Made by a program: the position numbers and the translations under genes. Shown here piece after piece: positions 1-7,335 of a stretch of DNA of 33,101 bases. The stretch is from DASTSN01 sp035549175. Its GTDB lineage: Bacteria > Bacteroidota > Bacteroidia > Chitinophagales > Chitinophagaceae. Below the pieces are notes generated by a model. That model ran no database searches and was not told the origin of the DNA. It saw only the letters and a list, made by a program, of their open reading frames with translations. Numbering within the stretch: position 1 is the stretch's first letter; the number at the start of each line of letters is the position of its first letter. The DNA is taken from assembly GCA_035549175.1 (NCBI GenBank), contig DASZRL010000129.1, forward strand, positions 1 through 33,101, given 5' to 3'.

Positions 1-630
1 ATGGAAATGCTCACCGGCGAACCCAACTTTATCCGCCATTACAATCATATCGGCTTCCAGAGTTATTATGTGCACCCCCGCATGCTGGAGACCATGGACA
101 AACTTCGCTTCGACTGCTTCCGGGTAGGCTACGTCAAGGAAAATATGGATGAAATGGAGCCGGTGCTGCGAAACAGTCAGCTGCTGAGTTTTGACATTTC
201 CGCCATCGCGCATGCCTATGCCCCGGTGAATACCGTGTCTCCCAATGGCCTGAACGGGGAGGAGGCCTGCCAGTTGCTGCGTTTCGCCGGCATGAGCCCC
301 TCGATGACCAGTATCGGGATCTACGGGTATGACGCCAGCCAGGACCGGGAGGAACTCACGGCCAAGCAGATTGCCCAAATGCTTTGGTATCTGCTGGATG
401 GCCGCAGCCGGGGCCGCAAGGAAGCCCGGCTGGATGAAAAGGATCATTTCGTTGAATTCCATACCGCCTTTGCGGAAGTGGAGACGACCTTCCTGCAAAG
501 CAAGAAAACGGGTCGCTGGTGGATGCAGCTCCCCGACCGCCAGTTTATCGCCTGCAGTTACAAGGACTACCTGCTCGCCAGCAGTAATGAGATTCCTGAA
601 CGGTGGCTGCGGGCGCAGGAGCGTGGTTGA
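1..630 (+). CDS. Arginase/formimidoylglutamase-like protein, 3' part only
   Basis: This is the C-terminal 209 residues of a ureohydrolase-fold protein of the kind annotated as formimidoylglutamase or arginase in Bacteroidota. Family members are, from memory, close to 390 residues, so the ATG at base 1 is probably internal and the true start lies outside the window. Visible family features are LLSFDISAIAHAYAP (the second metal motif region), SPNGLNGEEACQLLRFAG and the terminal GRWWMQLP. In active arginases the second metal motif reads SFDxDxxDP. Here it is SFDISAIAH, so only the first Asp remains. Catalysis on arginine or formiminoglutamate is therefore doubtful. An oxidoreductase gene follows 80 bp downstream on the same strand. 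Family assignment is fairly sure; function is not. Confidence 0.75.
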   Translation: MEMLTGEPNFIRHYNHIGFQSYYVHPRMLETMDKLRFDCFRVGYVKENMDEMEPVLRNSQLLSFDISAIAHAYAPVNTVSPNGLNGEEACQLLRFAGMSPSMTSIGIYGYDASQDREELTAKQIAQMLWYLLDGRSRGRKEARLDEKDHFVEFHTAFAEVETTFLQSKKTGRWWMQLPDRQFIACSYKDYLLASSNEIPERWLRAQERG

Positions 631-710
631 AGCGTCCCTCATTTTCCCACACCCCACGCCGGCTGCTCTTTCCCGGGGGCGCGGGCCGGTCATAAAATCA
701 AAAATCAGTT

Positions 711-1760
711 ATGGATACTATCATCAGAACCGGTATTTGTTCCTTTGGCATGAGCGGCCAGCTTTTCCAGGCGCCTTTCCTGGCTTCCCACCCGGGGTTT
801 GACCTGGCGGCCATCGTCGAGCGCCATCGCCAGGATTCCCGGGAAACCTATCCGCAGGCTACCCTGTACCGCTCGGTAGAAGCGCTGTTGGAGGATGCCA
901 CGATCGGCCTGGTCATTGTCAATACGCCGGTCCAGACGCATTATGAATATGCCCGGGCCGCCCTGCTTGCGGGCAAGCATGTGGTGGTGGAGAAACCGTT
1001 TACGGTTACCTCCCGGGAGGGTATGGAACTTGACGAACTGGCCCGGGAGCGAGACCTGCTGCTTTCCGTATACCAGAACCGCCGGTATGACGGGGACTTC
1101 CGGGCGGTCAGGTCCGTCCTCCGGCAGGGATGGCTGGGTGAAGTCCGCGAAATGGAGATGCGCTTTGACCGGTACCGGCCCGGGGCCAGCGGCAAACAGC
1201 ATAAGGAGGGATCCCTGCCCGGTGCCGGCACGCTCTATGACCTGGGCCCGCACCTCATCGACCAGGCGCTGCGTTTTTTCGGCTGGCCCAGGGCGGTATT
1301 CGCGGATATATGGATCATGCGCCAGGACGTTTATGCCGACGATTATTTTGAGTTGCTTTTTTACTATGACCGCCTCCGCGTCCGCATCAAGTCCACCTGC
1401 ATTGCCAGGGAGAGTTATCCCGCCTACATCGTTCACGGGATGAAAGGTTCGTTCCTGCAACAACGGTCGGATCGCCAGGAGAAGGCCCTGATGGAAGGGG
1501 TCCTGCCTACCCAGGCCAGCTGGTGCCCGCCACCGGCCGAACCGGACGGTCTCCTCCATGCCGAAATAGACGGATCGGTGGTGCGCCGATCGACCACCTC
1601 GGAGGCGGGTAATTACATGGGCTTTTTTGATGACCTGTACCGGGCCCTCACCGGTCAGGGGGAAAACCCGGTACCTGCGGCAGATGGCATTGCCACGATC
1701 CGGCTGATTGAAGCAGCTCGGCAGAGCGCCGCGGAGGGAAAAATTATTTCAGTTGCTTAA
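711..1760 (+). CDS. Gfo/Idh/MocA family oxidoreductase
   Basis: A 349-residue NAD(P)-dependent oxidoreductase of the Gfo/Idh/MocA family, probably cytosolic and acting on a sugar, cyclitol or related polyol; the substrate cannot be read from the sequence. The N-terminal Rossmann segment is GICSFGMSGQLFQAPFL (residues 8-24). The family signature EKPF sits at 94-97 and provides the conserved Lys95. The catalytic-type pair is D177-x3-H181 in LYDLGPHLIDQAL, followed by the C-terminal mixed-sheet domain. Length is normal. The start has an A-rich upstream stretch and no Shine-Dalgarno, as is usual in this lineage. The PBP4-type gene begins 5 bp after the stop, so the two are probably co-transcribed. 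The SFGMSG form resembles the YdgJ/YvaA-like branch, which is inference. Confidence 0.9.
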   Translation: MDTIIRTGICSFGMSGQLFQAPFLASHPGFDLAAIVERHRQDSRETYPQATLYRSVEALLEDATIGLVIVNTPVQTHYEYARAALLAGKHVVVEKPFTVTSREGMELDELARERDLLLSVYQNRRYDGDFRAVRSVLRQGWLGEVREMEMRFDRYRPGASGKQHKEGSLPGAGTLYDLGPHLIDQALRFFGWPRAVFADIWIMRQDVYADDYFELLFYYDRLRVRIKSTCIARESYPAYIVHGMKGSFLQQRSDRQEKALMEGVLPTQASWCPPPAEPDGLLHAEIDGSVVRRSTTSEAGNYMGFFDDLYRALTGQGENPVPAADGIATIRLIEAARQSAAEGKIISVA

Positions 1761-1765
1761 TCCAT

Positions 1766-3103
1766 ATGATGCGCTTTCGTTCATCCGCCATTTCGTTTCG
1801 TGCCCTGGCCTGGCTGGCGGGCTGCCTGTGGCTGGTATCCTGCGGCCTGCCGCAACGGGTCCAGCGTCCGGCAAAGACGCTCGGCCGCGAGGCAGCGGCA
1901 CGCCAGGCACAGCTGGGCATTTGCGTCTATGATCCGCAGACAAGGAGATACCTGTACCGCTACCAGGACGACCACCTGTTTGTTCCCGCCAGCAATACTA
2001 AGATCCTGACCAGCTACCTGGCCATGAAATACCTGGGCGACAGCCTCACCGCCTTCCGGTACCAGCCGCTGCCGGGAGGAGACCTCCTGCTGATCCCGGG
2101 GGGCGACCCGAGCCTGCTGCACCCCGACTTTTCCTCGGACCGCATCCTGGAATTTCTGCGGGGATACCGGCAGATTTACCTGGTGCCTGACCTGTTTTCC
2201 GGGAACCGATACGGCCCGGGCTGGTCCTGGGACGATTACCTGGACGATTACATGGCGGAAAATAATGCCCTTCCCCTTTACGGGAACCTGGTGCGCTTCC
2301 GGGTCAGCCGGGGCCGCCTGGTTTCTTCGCCCGCCTGGTTTGCCCGGAACCTGCCGGAACAAAAGGCACCTGCCGGGGAAGGCCTTTCAGCCTGGAGGCC
2401 GCTTGGTTCGAATGCCTTCCGGTTTCAGGCAGGCCAGGCAGACAGCGTGCTCCTTCCATTCAATACGGGGCCCTTTTCCGACCCGCGCGATTTATCCCTG
2501 CAGGCCACGCTGCTGGCCGATACGCTGGGGCGGCCTGTGGCGCAGCTTCACCTGGACCGGTACGGTGCCGGTGACCTGCCGGCCTTTCACTCCCAGCCCA
2601 CGGACAGCCTGCTGAAAATTACCCTGCACCGCAGCGACAATTTTTTTGCCGAACAGTCCCTGTATATGGTCAGTTTCGCCCGGCTGGGCTGCCTGGACCA
2701 GGAGCGGATCATTGATACCCTCCTGGGCACCGACCTGCGGGACCTGCCCCAGCCGCCACGCTGGGTGGACGGTTCGGGTCTCAGCCGCTATAACCTGTTC
2801 AGCCCGCAGGACTTTGTCAGCATCCTGGACCGCATCCGCCGGGAGTTCGGAATGACCCGCGTGCACACCCTGTTTTCCGCTTACGGCCCCTGGAGTCCGC
2901 CCGGAAATTCATCGCCGCAACCTCCTATCGTATACGCAAAAACAGGGTCCATGTCGGGGGTATACGCCTTCAGCGGGTACCTGTACACCCACAGGGGACG
3001 CCTGCTGCTTTTTTCCTTTCTGCTTAACAATTTCCAGGGACCGGCAACCGGGTGGGCGGCAAGGATTCATGCGTTGCTCCAAAAATGGCATGACCAGCTC
3101 TGA
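1766..3103 (+). CDS. dacB: D-alanyl-D-alanine carboxypeptidase/endopeptidase, PBP4 type (peptidase S13), lipoprotein
   Basis: A 445-residue low-molecular-weight penicillin-binding protein of the S13 family. Such enzymes remove the terminal D-Ala of peptidoglycan stem peptides or cut cross-links. The three active-site motifs are present: SxxK as S76-N-T-K79, SxN as S290-D-N292, and KTG at 392-394 in VYAKTGSMSG. The N-terminus has a hydrophobic segment ending in LVSC (Cys26), a good lipobox, so it is probably a membrane-anchored periplasmic lipoprotein. Two adjacent ATGs (1766 and 1769) could serve as the start. It lies 5 bp behind the oxidoreductase gene. Together with the GH3-serine hydrolase fusion and the deacetylase it is one of several envelope-polymer enzymes in the window. 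The gene symbol is by family only. Confidence 0.88.
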   Translation: MMRFRSSAISFRALAWLAGCLWLVSCGLPQRVQRPAKTLGREAAARQAQLGICVYDPQTRRYLYRYQDDHLFVPASNTKILTSYLAMKYLGDSLTAFRYQPLPGGDLLLIPGGDPSLLHPDFSSDRILEFLRGYRQIYLVPDLFSGNRYGPGWSWDDYLDDYMAENNALPLYGNLVRFRVSRGRLVSSPAWFARNLPEQKAPAGEGLSAWRPLGSNAFRFQAGQADSVLLPFNTGPFSDPRDLSLQATLLADTLGRPVAQLHLDRYGAGDLPAFHSQPTDSLLKITLHRSDNFFAEQSLYMVSFARLGCLDQERIIDTLLGTDLRDLPQPPRWVDGSGLSRYNLFSPQDFVSILDRIRREFGMTRVHTLFSAYGPWSPPGNSSPQPPIVYAKTGSMSGVYAFSGYLYTHRGRLLLFSFLLNNFQGPATGWAARIHALLQKWHDQL

Positions 3104-3177
3104 TTCTAAAAATCAGCCCATTTTAAATGTGAATAAATTATATATGGCTTAATGGATTCCGGTATGCTTTCAAAAAT

Positions 3178-3185
3178 TATATTTG
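3178..3185 (+). promoter_or_regulatory. Candidate -7 box of the kelch/T9SS gene
   Basis: TATATTTG matches the Bacteroidota -7 consensus TAnnTTTG exactly. It lies in an AT-rich gap (3104-3268) and would give a 5' leader of about 75 bases before the ATG at 3269. No TTG is seen at the -33 position. The assignment is by sequence only. Confidence 0.45.
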
Positions 3186-3268
3186 TGACACCTTCTCTTA
3201 TGTAGCATTTTCTTATATCCTGTGTACCCGCTTTAACCAACACAGCTTAGTTTAAAACACATCAGGAT

Positions 3269-5215
3269 ATGAAGAAATTACCTTTACTCCTTCTGGCTTC
3301 CTTTTGTTATTCCGTCCTCTTTGCGCAATTCGGACCCACGGCTCAATGGACCTGGATGAAAGGCAGCAAGTCATCCGGCGCCTTTGGTACTTATTCCGGC
3401 CCCCCGTCTTCCCTAACGCCCGGTGCACGCGATGGCAGTGCCACCTGGGTCGGGACGGATGGCCAGCTCTGGTTGTTCGGCGGGCTGGGCTACAGTCTCG
3501 CAAGTCCCAGTGGATACCTTAATGACCTGTGGGTATTTGATCCCAAGGTTGCTACCACCAATTATGATAACTGGACCTTTGTGGCCGGTGATAATACCAC
3601 GAACCAATCCGGGGTTTACGGTACCATGGGAACGCCTGCGCCGACCAATAAACCCGGCGCGCGCCGCTGGGCCATGACCTGGGTGGACGGTTCCGGTAAC
3701 CTGTGGATGTTCGGCGGAATCGGGTATGACGGCTCAGGTACCCTGGGCAACCTGAGCGACCTGTGGGAATACGACATCACCAACAATGTGTGGACCTGGG
3801 TGAACGGATCCAATACCGCCAATACGAGCGGTAGCTATCCGGCTCTGGGGAATTCCAATCCAGCCAATGCCAATGGTCCGGGTGGTCGCTATTACGGCAT
3901 CACGTTCAGGGTCGGAAATGTCCTGTATCTGTTTTCCGGTTTTGGCTATGACGGTGCCGGAAATACCGGCTATCTTAATGATCTCTGGAGCTTTGATACC
4001 GGCAACAACACCTGGACCTATGTCAATGGATCCAACCTGCGCAACCAGTTTGGCACCTATTCCGGCACCACGCTGCCGGGAAGCCGCCTGGCCTCCTATA
4101 CCTGGTACTACAATAATAAATTATACCTGTTCGGGGGGTTTGGCTACGGGCAGAGTACCGGAACGGATTACCTGAATGACCTCTGGCAGTACGACCCAAC
4201 TGGCAATACCTGGACCTTCGTGGGGGGCAATAATGAGGCGGGGGCCACCGGAAATTACGGAACGGCCGGGGTGGTAAATGCCGCCAATTTTCCGGGCGGC
4301 CGGTCCTCCGGGGTATCCTGGATGGATAACATGGGCAACCTGGGGATATTCGGTGGTAGGGGCCGCTCGACTACTACCACCTCGGGTTTACTCAATGATG
4401 TCTGGCGGTATAATATCAATACGGGGCAATGGATCTGGGAGAAAGGAGATGATACCAACCTGGATCAGCTGGGTGTATATGGCAGCCAGGGCCTACCGGA
4501 TGGTACCAGCAAGCCTGGCGCCCGGCGCTATGTGGTCGGCTGGACCGATACGCAGGGGTCCCTCTGGCTGTTCGGGGGAACGGGCCTGGACGATGGTACC
4601 AATACCTCTACTTCTGGGCCGATCACGGATTACCTGAATGACCTCTGGAAGATATCCAACCTGGTGTTGCCGGTGAAATATGTCTCCTTCAACGCTACGA
4701 GGGCCAGCGGATCCGTATTGCTGGACTGGACGACGGCCCAGGAAATCAATTCCAGCCTCTTTGTGGTCGAGCATAGCACGGATGGATCCCATTATACGGC
4801 TATCGGCAGCGTGGCCGCGGCCGGGAACACGAGCCAGCGGACTACCTATCATTTTGTGGATCCCAAGCCGCAGGCCGGTATGAACTATTACCGCCTCAAA
4901 CTGGTCAATATCGATGGGAGCGCAGAATACTCCGATGTCCGCACCGTGCAGTTTGCCACGGGACCGATGACCCTGCGCGTCCTGGGCAATCCCTTCCAGA
5001 GCAGCATCCAGTTGCAGGTCAGCGCTTCGGCCGGCGAAAAGGCCCTGATCCGCCTGAGTGACCTGAACGGCCGCGTGCTGCTGTCCAAACCTGTTACTTT
5101 ACAGCAAGGGGAAAATTACCTGACCGTGGACGGTTCTTCCTATGCTTCGGGTATTTATATTCTTTCTGTAAGCAGCACTACCGCACAGCGCCAGGTGAAA
5201 CTCGTTAAGGAATAA
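3269..5215 (+). CDS. Secreted kelch-repeat beta-propeller protein with T9SS type A sorting domain
   Basis: A 648-residue exported protein. Residues 1-19 form a signal peptide ending in LFAQ. Six kelch-type blades follow at a spacing of about 73 residues; each carries a strand such as LWLFGGLGY, LWMFGGIGYDG, LYLFSGFGYDG, LYLFGGFGYG, LGIFGGRGR and LWLFGGTGLDDG (near residues 67, 145, 218, 284, 357 and 431), and most carry an NDLW-x-Y/F-D strand. A fibronectin-like linker follows (about 469-565, including NYYRLKLVNIDGSAEYSD). The C-terminus (about 570-648) is a typical Por secretion tail with NPFQSSIQLQV, LNGRVLL, ASGIYILSV and a final KLVKE. The protein is therefore predicted to cross the outer membrane by the type IX system and be released or anchored at the surface. 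The binding target is unknown. It is monocistronic: its own promoter precedes it and a strong terminator follows. Confidence 0.92.
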   Translation: MKKLPLLLLASFCYSVLFAQFGPTAQWTWMKGSKSSGAFGTYSGPPSSLTPGARDGSATWVGTDGQLWLFGGLGYSLASPSGYLNDLWVFDPKVATTNYDNWTFVAGDNTTNQSGVYGTMGTPAPTNKPGARRWAMTWVDGSGNLWMFGGIGYDGSGTLGNLSDLWEYDITNNVWTWVNGSNTANTSGSYPALGNSNPANANGPGGRYYGITFRVGNVLYLFSGFGYDGAGNTGYLNDLWSFDTGNNTWTYVNGSNLRNQFGTYSGTTLPGSRLASYTWYYNNKLYLFGGFGYGQSTGTDYLNDLWQYDPTGNTWTFVGGNNEAGATGNYGTAGVVNAANFPGGRSSGVSWMDNMGNLGIFGGRGRSTTTTSGLLNDVWRYNINTGQWIWEKGDDTNLDQLGVYGSQGLPDGTSKPGARRYVVGWTDTQGSLWLFGGTGLDDGTNTSTSGPITDYLNDLWKISNLVLPVKYVSFNATRASGSVLLDWTTAQEINSSLFVVEHSTDGSHYTAIGSVAAAGNTSQRTTYHFVDPKPQAGMNYYRLKLVNIDGSAEYSDVRTVQFATGPMTLRVLGNPFQSSIQLQVSASAGEKALIRLSDLNGRVLLSKPVTLQQGENYLTVDGSSYASGIYILSVSSTTAQRQVKLVKE

Positions 5216-5237
5216 GATTACCAGGCCTGAATAGACC

Positions 5238-5273
5238 AGAGCGGCCGCACCCCAGGGTGTGGCCGCTCTGTTT
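5238..5273 (+). terminator. Rho-independent terminator of the kelch/T9SS gene
   Basis: A 14-bp stem (5238-5251 with 5256-5269; one G-T wobble) closes a CCAG loop and is followed by GTTT. It starts 22 bases after the kelch stop codon. The T-run is short but the stem is very strong. Confidence 0.75.
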
Positions 5274-5334
5274 ACTGCGCAAACCCAAAAACCCAGTCAC
5301 CGGGAGGATGGTTGCGCATCCCTAACACGCTCCG

Positions 5335-5354
5335 CAAGGCCCAGCGAGGGCCTT
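5335..5354 (-). terminator. Hairpin downstream of mutL
   Basis: AAGGCCC (5335-5341) and GGGCCTT (5348-5354) form a perfect 7-bp stem with a 6-base loop, 40 bases beyond the mutL stop codon. Read on the minus strand it has no U-run, so it is at best a weak terminator or 3' stabiliser. Confidence 0.35.
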
Positions 5355-5394
5355 CAGGGTACCTGCCGGGGTATCGAGGCTCCGGGCCCATGGA

Positions 5395-7212
5395 TTACCG
5401 GGCAAACAGTTTGGCAAGTTGCTCCTGGCTAAAACGCAGGTAGGTGGGGCGCCCATCCGGTGCCGCGTTAGGGGTGGCGCAGGCGAAGAGGTCCGCCACC
5501 AGGGATTTCATTTCGCGCTGGGATAGCGGAGTCCCGGGGCGGATGGCCCGCTGGGTGGCCATGGATCGAAGCAGCTTTTCCCTGCCGGAGTATTGCAGGT
5601 CGGCCGTGAAATGCCGGTATTGTTCCAGCAGGCTTTCCAGGATGGCCTTTTCATTTCCTTCCGTCACATCCGCCGGCCTGCCCTGGACCACAAAGCTATT
5701 CCTGCCGACCGGTTCAACCAGGAAGCCCAGCAGCTGCAGATCACCCAGGAGTTCCTCCATGACGACCGCATCAGCCGGATTCAGTTCCAGGGTGACCGGA
5801 AAAAGGCTCCGCTGGGTAGCCACCGGCCTTCCCTTCAGGGCCTGGCTGAGTTGCTCATACAGGATGCGTTCATGGGCCGCTTGCTGGTGGATGACATAAA
5901 TTCCCTGCCGGGTGCCAGCGACCAGGTAGGTGTTGAGCACCTGCACCAGGTCACCGGACTCCTCCGTGACCAGCGCCGGAAAGGGCACGGCCTGTCCTTC
6001 GGTCACCTGGGCTGCCTGTTCCGCGGGCTCGAAGAATCTTTTCCAGGACCTGGTCTCGGACCGGTTGGCGGGTTCGATAAGATGCGCCTGGTGTTTCTCG
6101 GTAAATCCGCGGAACAGGGCCGATGCGGCGGCAGCTGATTTCTTTTCCTCCGTAAAGGGTTGCTGGATGGCGGAAAGCTGCTGTATGGAGGCGTCCAGGT
6201 CAAAATCCAGCGTAGGCGTGATGCTGAACTGGGCCAGGGCGTGCTTTACTGCGGCCTGGACGAAGGCGTAGACTATTTTTTCGTCGTCAAATTTGATCTC
6301 CTGCTTGGTGGGATGTACGTTGACATCCACCTGCGCCGGATCCAGGTCAATGAACAGCGCGTACATGGGGTAGCTGTCGGCGGGGATCAGTTCCTGGTAG
6401 GCGCTCATGACGGCATGGTTGAGGTAGGCGCTTCGGATAAACCGGTTGTTGACAAAAAAATACTGGTCGCCCCGGTTCCGCTTGGCCGTATCGGGTTTGC
6501 CGACAAAGCCGTGGATGTTCATGTAGTCGGTTTCTTCCCGGACCGCGACGATCCGGGCATTGTAACTGCTGCCCAGCAACTGGATAATCCGCTGCTTGAG
6601 GCTGCCGGCCTCCAGGTGAAACAGTTGCTGGTCATTGGCGGTCAGGGAGAAAAAAATGCCCGGGAAGGCCAGGGCGACACGGGTGAACTCGTCGACGATG
6701 TGGCGCATCTCGGTCGGGTTGCTCTTCAGGAAATTGCGGCGGGCCGGGATGTTAAAGAACAGGTTCTTCATGGCCAGGCTGGTTCCTTCTGCGGTGGCCA
6801 CCGGTTCCTGGCGGCGGATAGTGCTGTTCTCGACTTCCACATAAGTGCCCGTCGGATCACCCGGCTGCCTGGTCTTCAGTTCCACCTGGGCTACCGCGGC
6901 AATGGAAGCCAGGGCCTCGCCCCGGAACCCCATGGAGCGGATATGAAACAGGTCCTCGATGGTCCGTATTTTGGACGTGGCGTGCCGGCCAAAACAGCGG
7001 GCGGCATCCTCGGCGCTCATGCCCGATCCGTTATCCACCACCTGGACGAGGGTCTTGCCTGCATCCAGGACAATCAGCCGGATTTCGGTGGCTCCGGCAT
7101 CCACGGCATTTTCCAGTAACTCCTTGACCGCACTGGCCGGGCGCTGGATCACTTCCCCCGCGGCAATCTGGTTGGCGATATGATCGGGTAAAACCTGAAT
7201 CGTAACTGGCAC
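5395..7212 (-). CDS. mutL: DNA mismatch repair protein MutL
   Basis: MutL couples mismatch recognition by MutS to strand removal. The N-terminal GHKL ATPase is intact: QIAAGEVIQRPASAVKELLENAVDAG, DNGSGM, GRHATSK and GFRGEALASIA. A C-terminal dimerisation domain occupies roughly residues 415-605. I start it at the GTG at 7210-7212, giving MPVTIQVLPDHIANQ, which matches how Bacteroidota homologues begin. The longer frame would start at 7233, inside the candidate promoter box at 7231-7238. The length is then 605 residues, normal for the family. The metal-binding endonuclease motifs look degenerate: HQQA at 442-445 instead of DQHA, MATQRAI instead of a Cys-containing AC-x-x-AI motif, and APDGRP instead of CPHGRP. 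It is divergent from the GH3 fusion gene and has its own promoter. Confidence 0.93.
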   Translation of the reverse strand: MPVTIQVLPDHIANQIAAGEVIQRPASAVKELLENAVDAGATEIRLIVLDAGKTLVQVVDNGSGMSAEDAARCFGRHATSKIRTIEDLFHIRSMGFRGEALASIAAVAQVELKTRQPGDPTGTYVEVENSTIRRQEPVATAEGTSLAMKNLFFNIPARRNFLKSNPTEMRHIVDEFTRVALAFPGIFFSLTANDQQLFHLEAGSLKQRIIQLLGSSYNARIVAVREETDYMNIHGFVGKPDTAKRNRGDQYFFVNNRFIRSAYLNHAVMSAYQELIPADSYPMYALFIDLDPAQVDVNVHPTKQEIKFDDEKIVYAFVQAAVKHALAQFSITPTLDFDLDASIQQLSAIQQPFTEEKKSAAAASALFRGFTEKHQAHLIEPANRSETRSWKRFFEPAEQAAQVTEGQAVPFPALVTEESGDLVQVLNTYLVAGTRQGIYVIHQQAAHERILYEQLSQALKGRPVATQRSLFPVTLELNPADAVVMEELLGDLQLLGFLVEPVGRNSFVVQGRPADVTEGNEKAILESLLEQYRHFTADLQYSGREKLLRSMATQRAIRPGTPLSQREMKSLVADLFACATPNAAPDGRPTYLRFSQEQLAKLFAR

Positions 7213-7230
7213 TTCAAATCTCTCCTGCAC

Positions 7231-7238
7231 CAAAAATA
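7231..7238 (-). promoter_or_regulatory. Candidate -7 box of mutL
   Basis: On the minus strand this reads TATTTTTG, an exact TAnnTTTG. It lies 18 bases before the GTG at 7212, predicting a leader of only about a dozen bases. It excludes the upstream TTG at 7233 as the start. No -33 TTG is at the usual distance. Confidence 0.5.
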
Positions 7239-7300
7239 CGGGATTTCACCGCAAGGGCGGGTGAGCCCCGCCCCCAGCCGCAGCCGCAGCATGGAAACCT

Positions 7301-7308
7301 CATTTTTG
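7301..7308 (+). promoter_or_regulatory. Weak candidate -7 box of the GH3/serine hydrolase gene
   Basis: CATTTTTG differs from TAnnTTTG at one base. It lies 27 bases before the ATG at 7336, a distance similar to other boxes in this window. The support is limited. Confidence 0.3.
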
Positions 7309-7335
7309 GCTACCTTGTGAGCTTAAGCTGTTTCT

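Noticed and set aside
705..1559. 284-codon minus-strand frame opposite the oxidoreductase
   Set aside because: The Gfo/Idh/MocA protein on the plus strand is complete with its EKP motif; the antisense frame resembles nothing.
2405..2413. GGTTCGAAT, similar to a tRNA T-loop
   Set aside because: It lies inside the PBP4 coding sequence, and no acceptor stem, anticodon arm or CCA can be built around it. No tRNA was found in the window.
7273..7290. Short CAGCCG-type repeat between mutL and the GH3 gene
   Set aside because: Only two to three imperfect units; too short to be a meaningful tandem repeat in a GC-rich gap.
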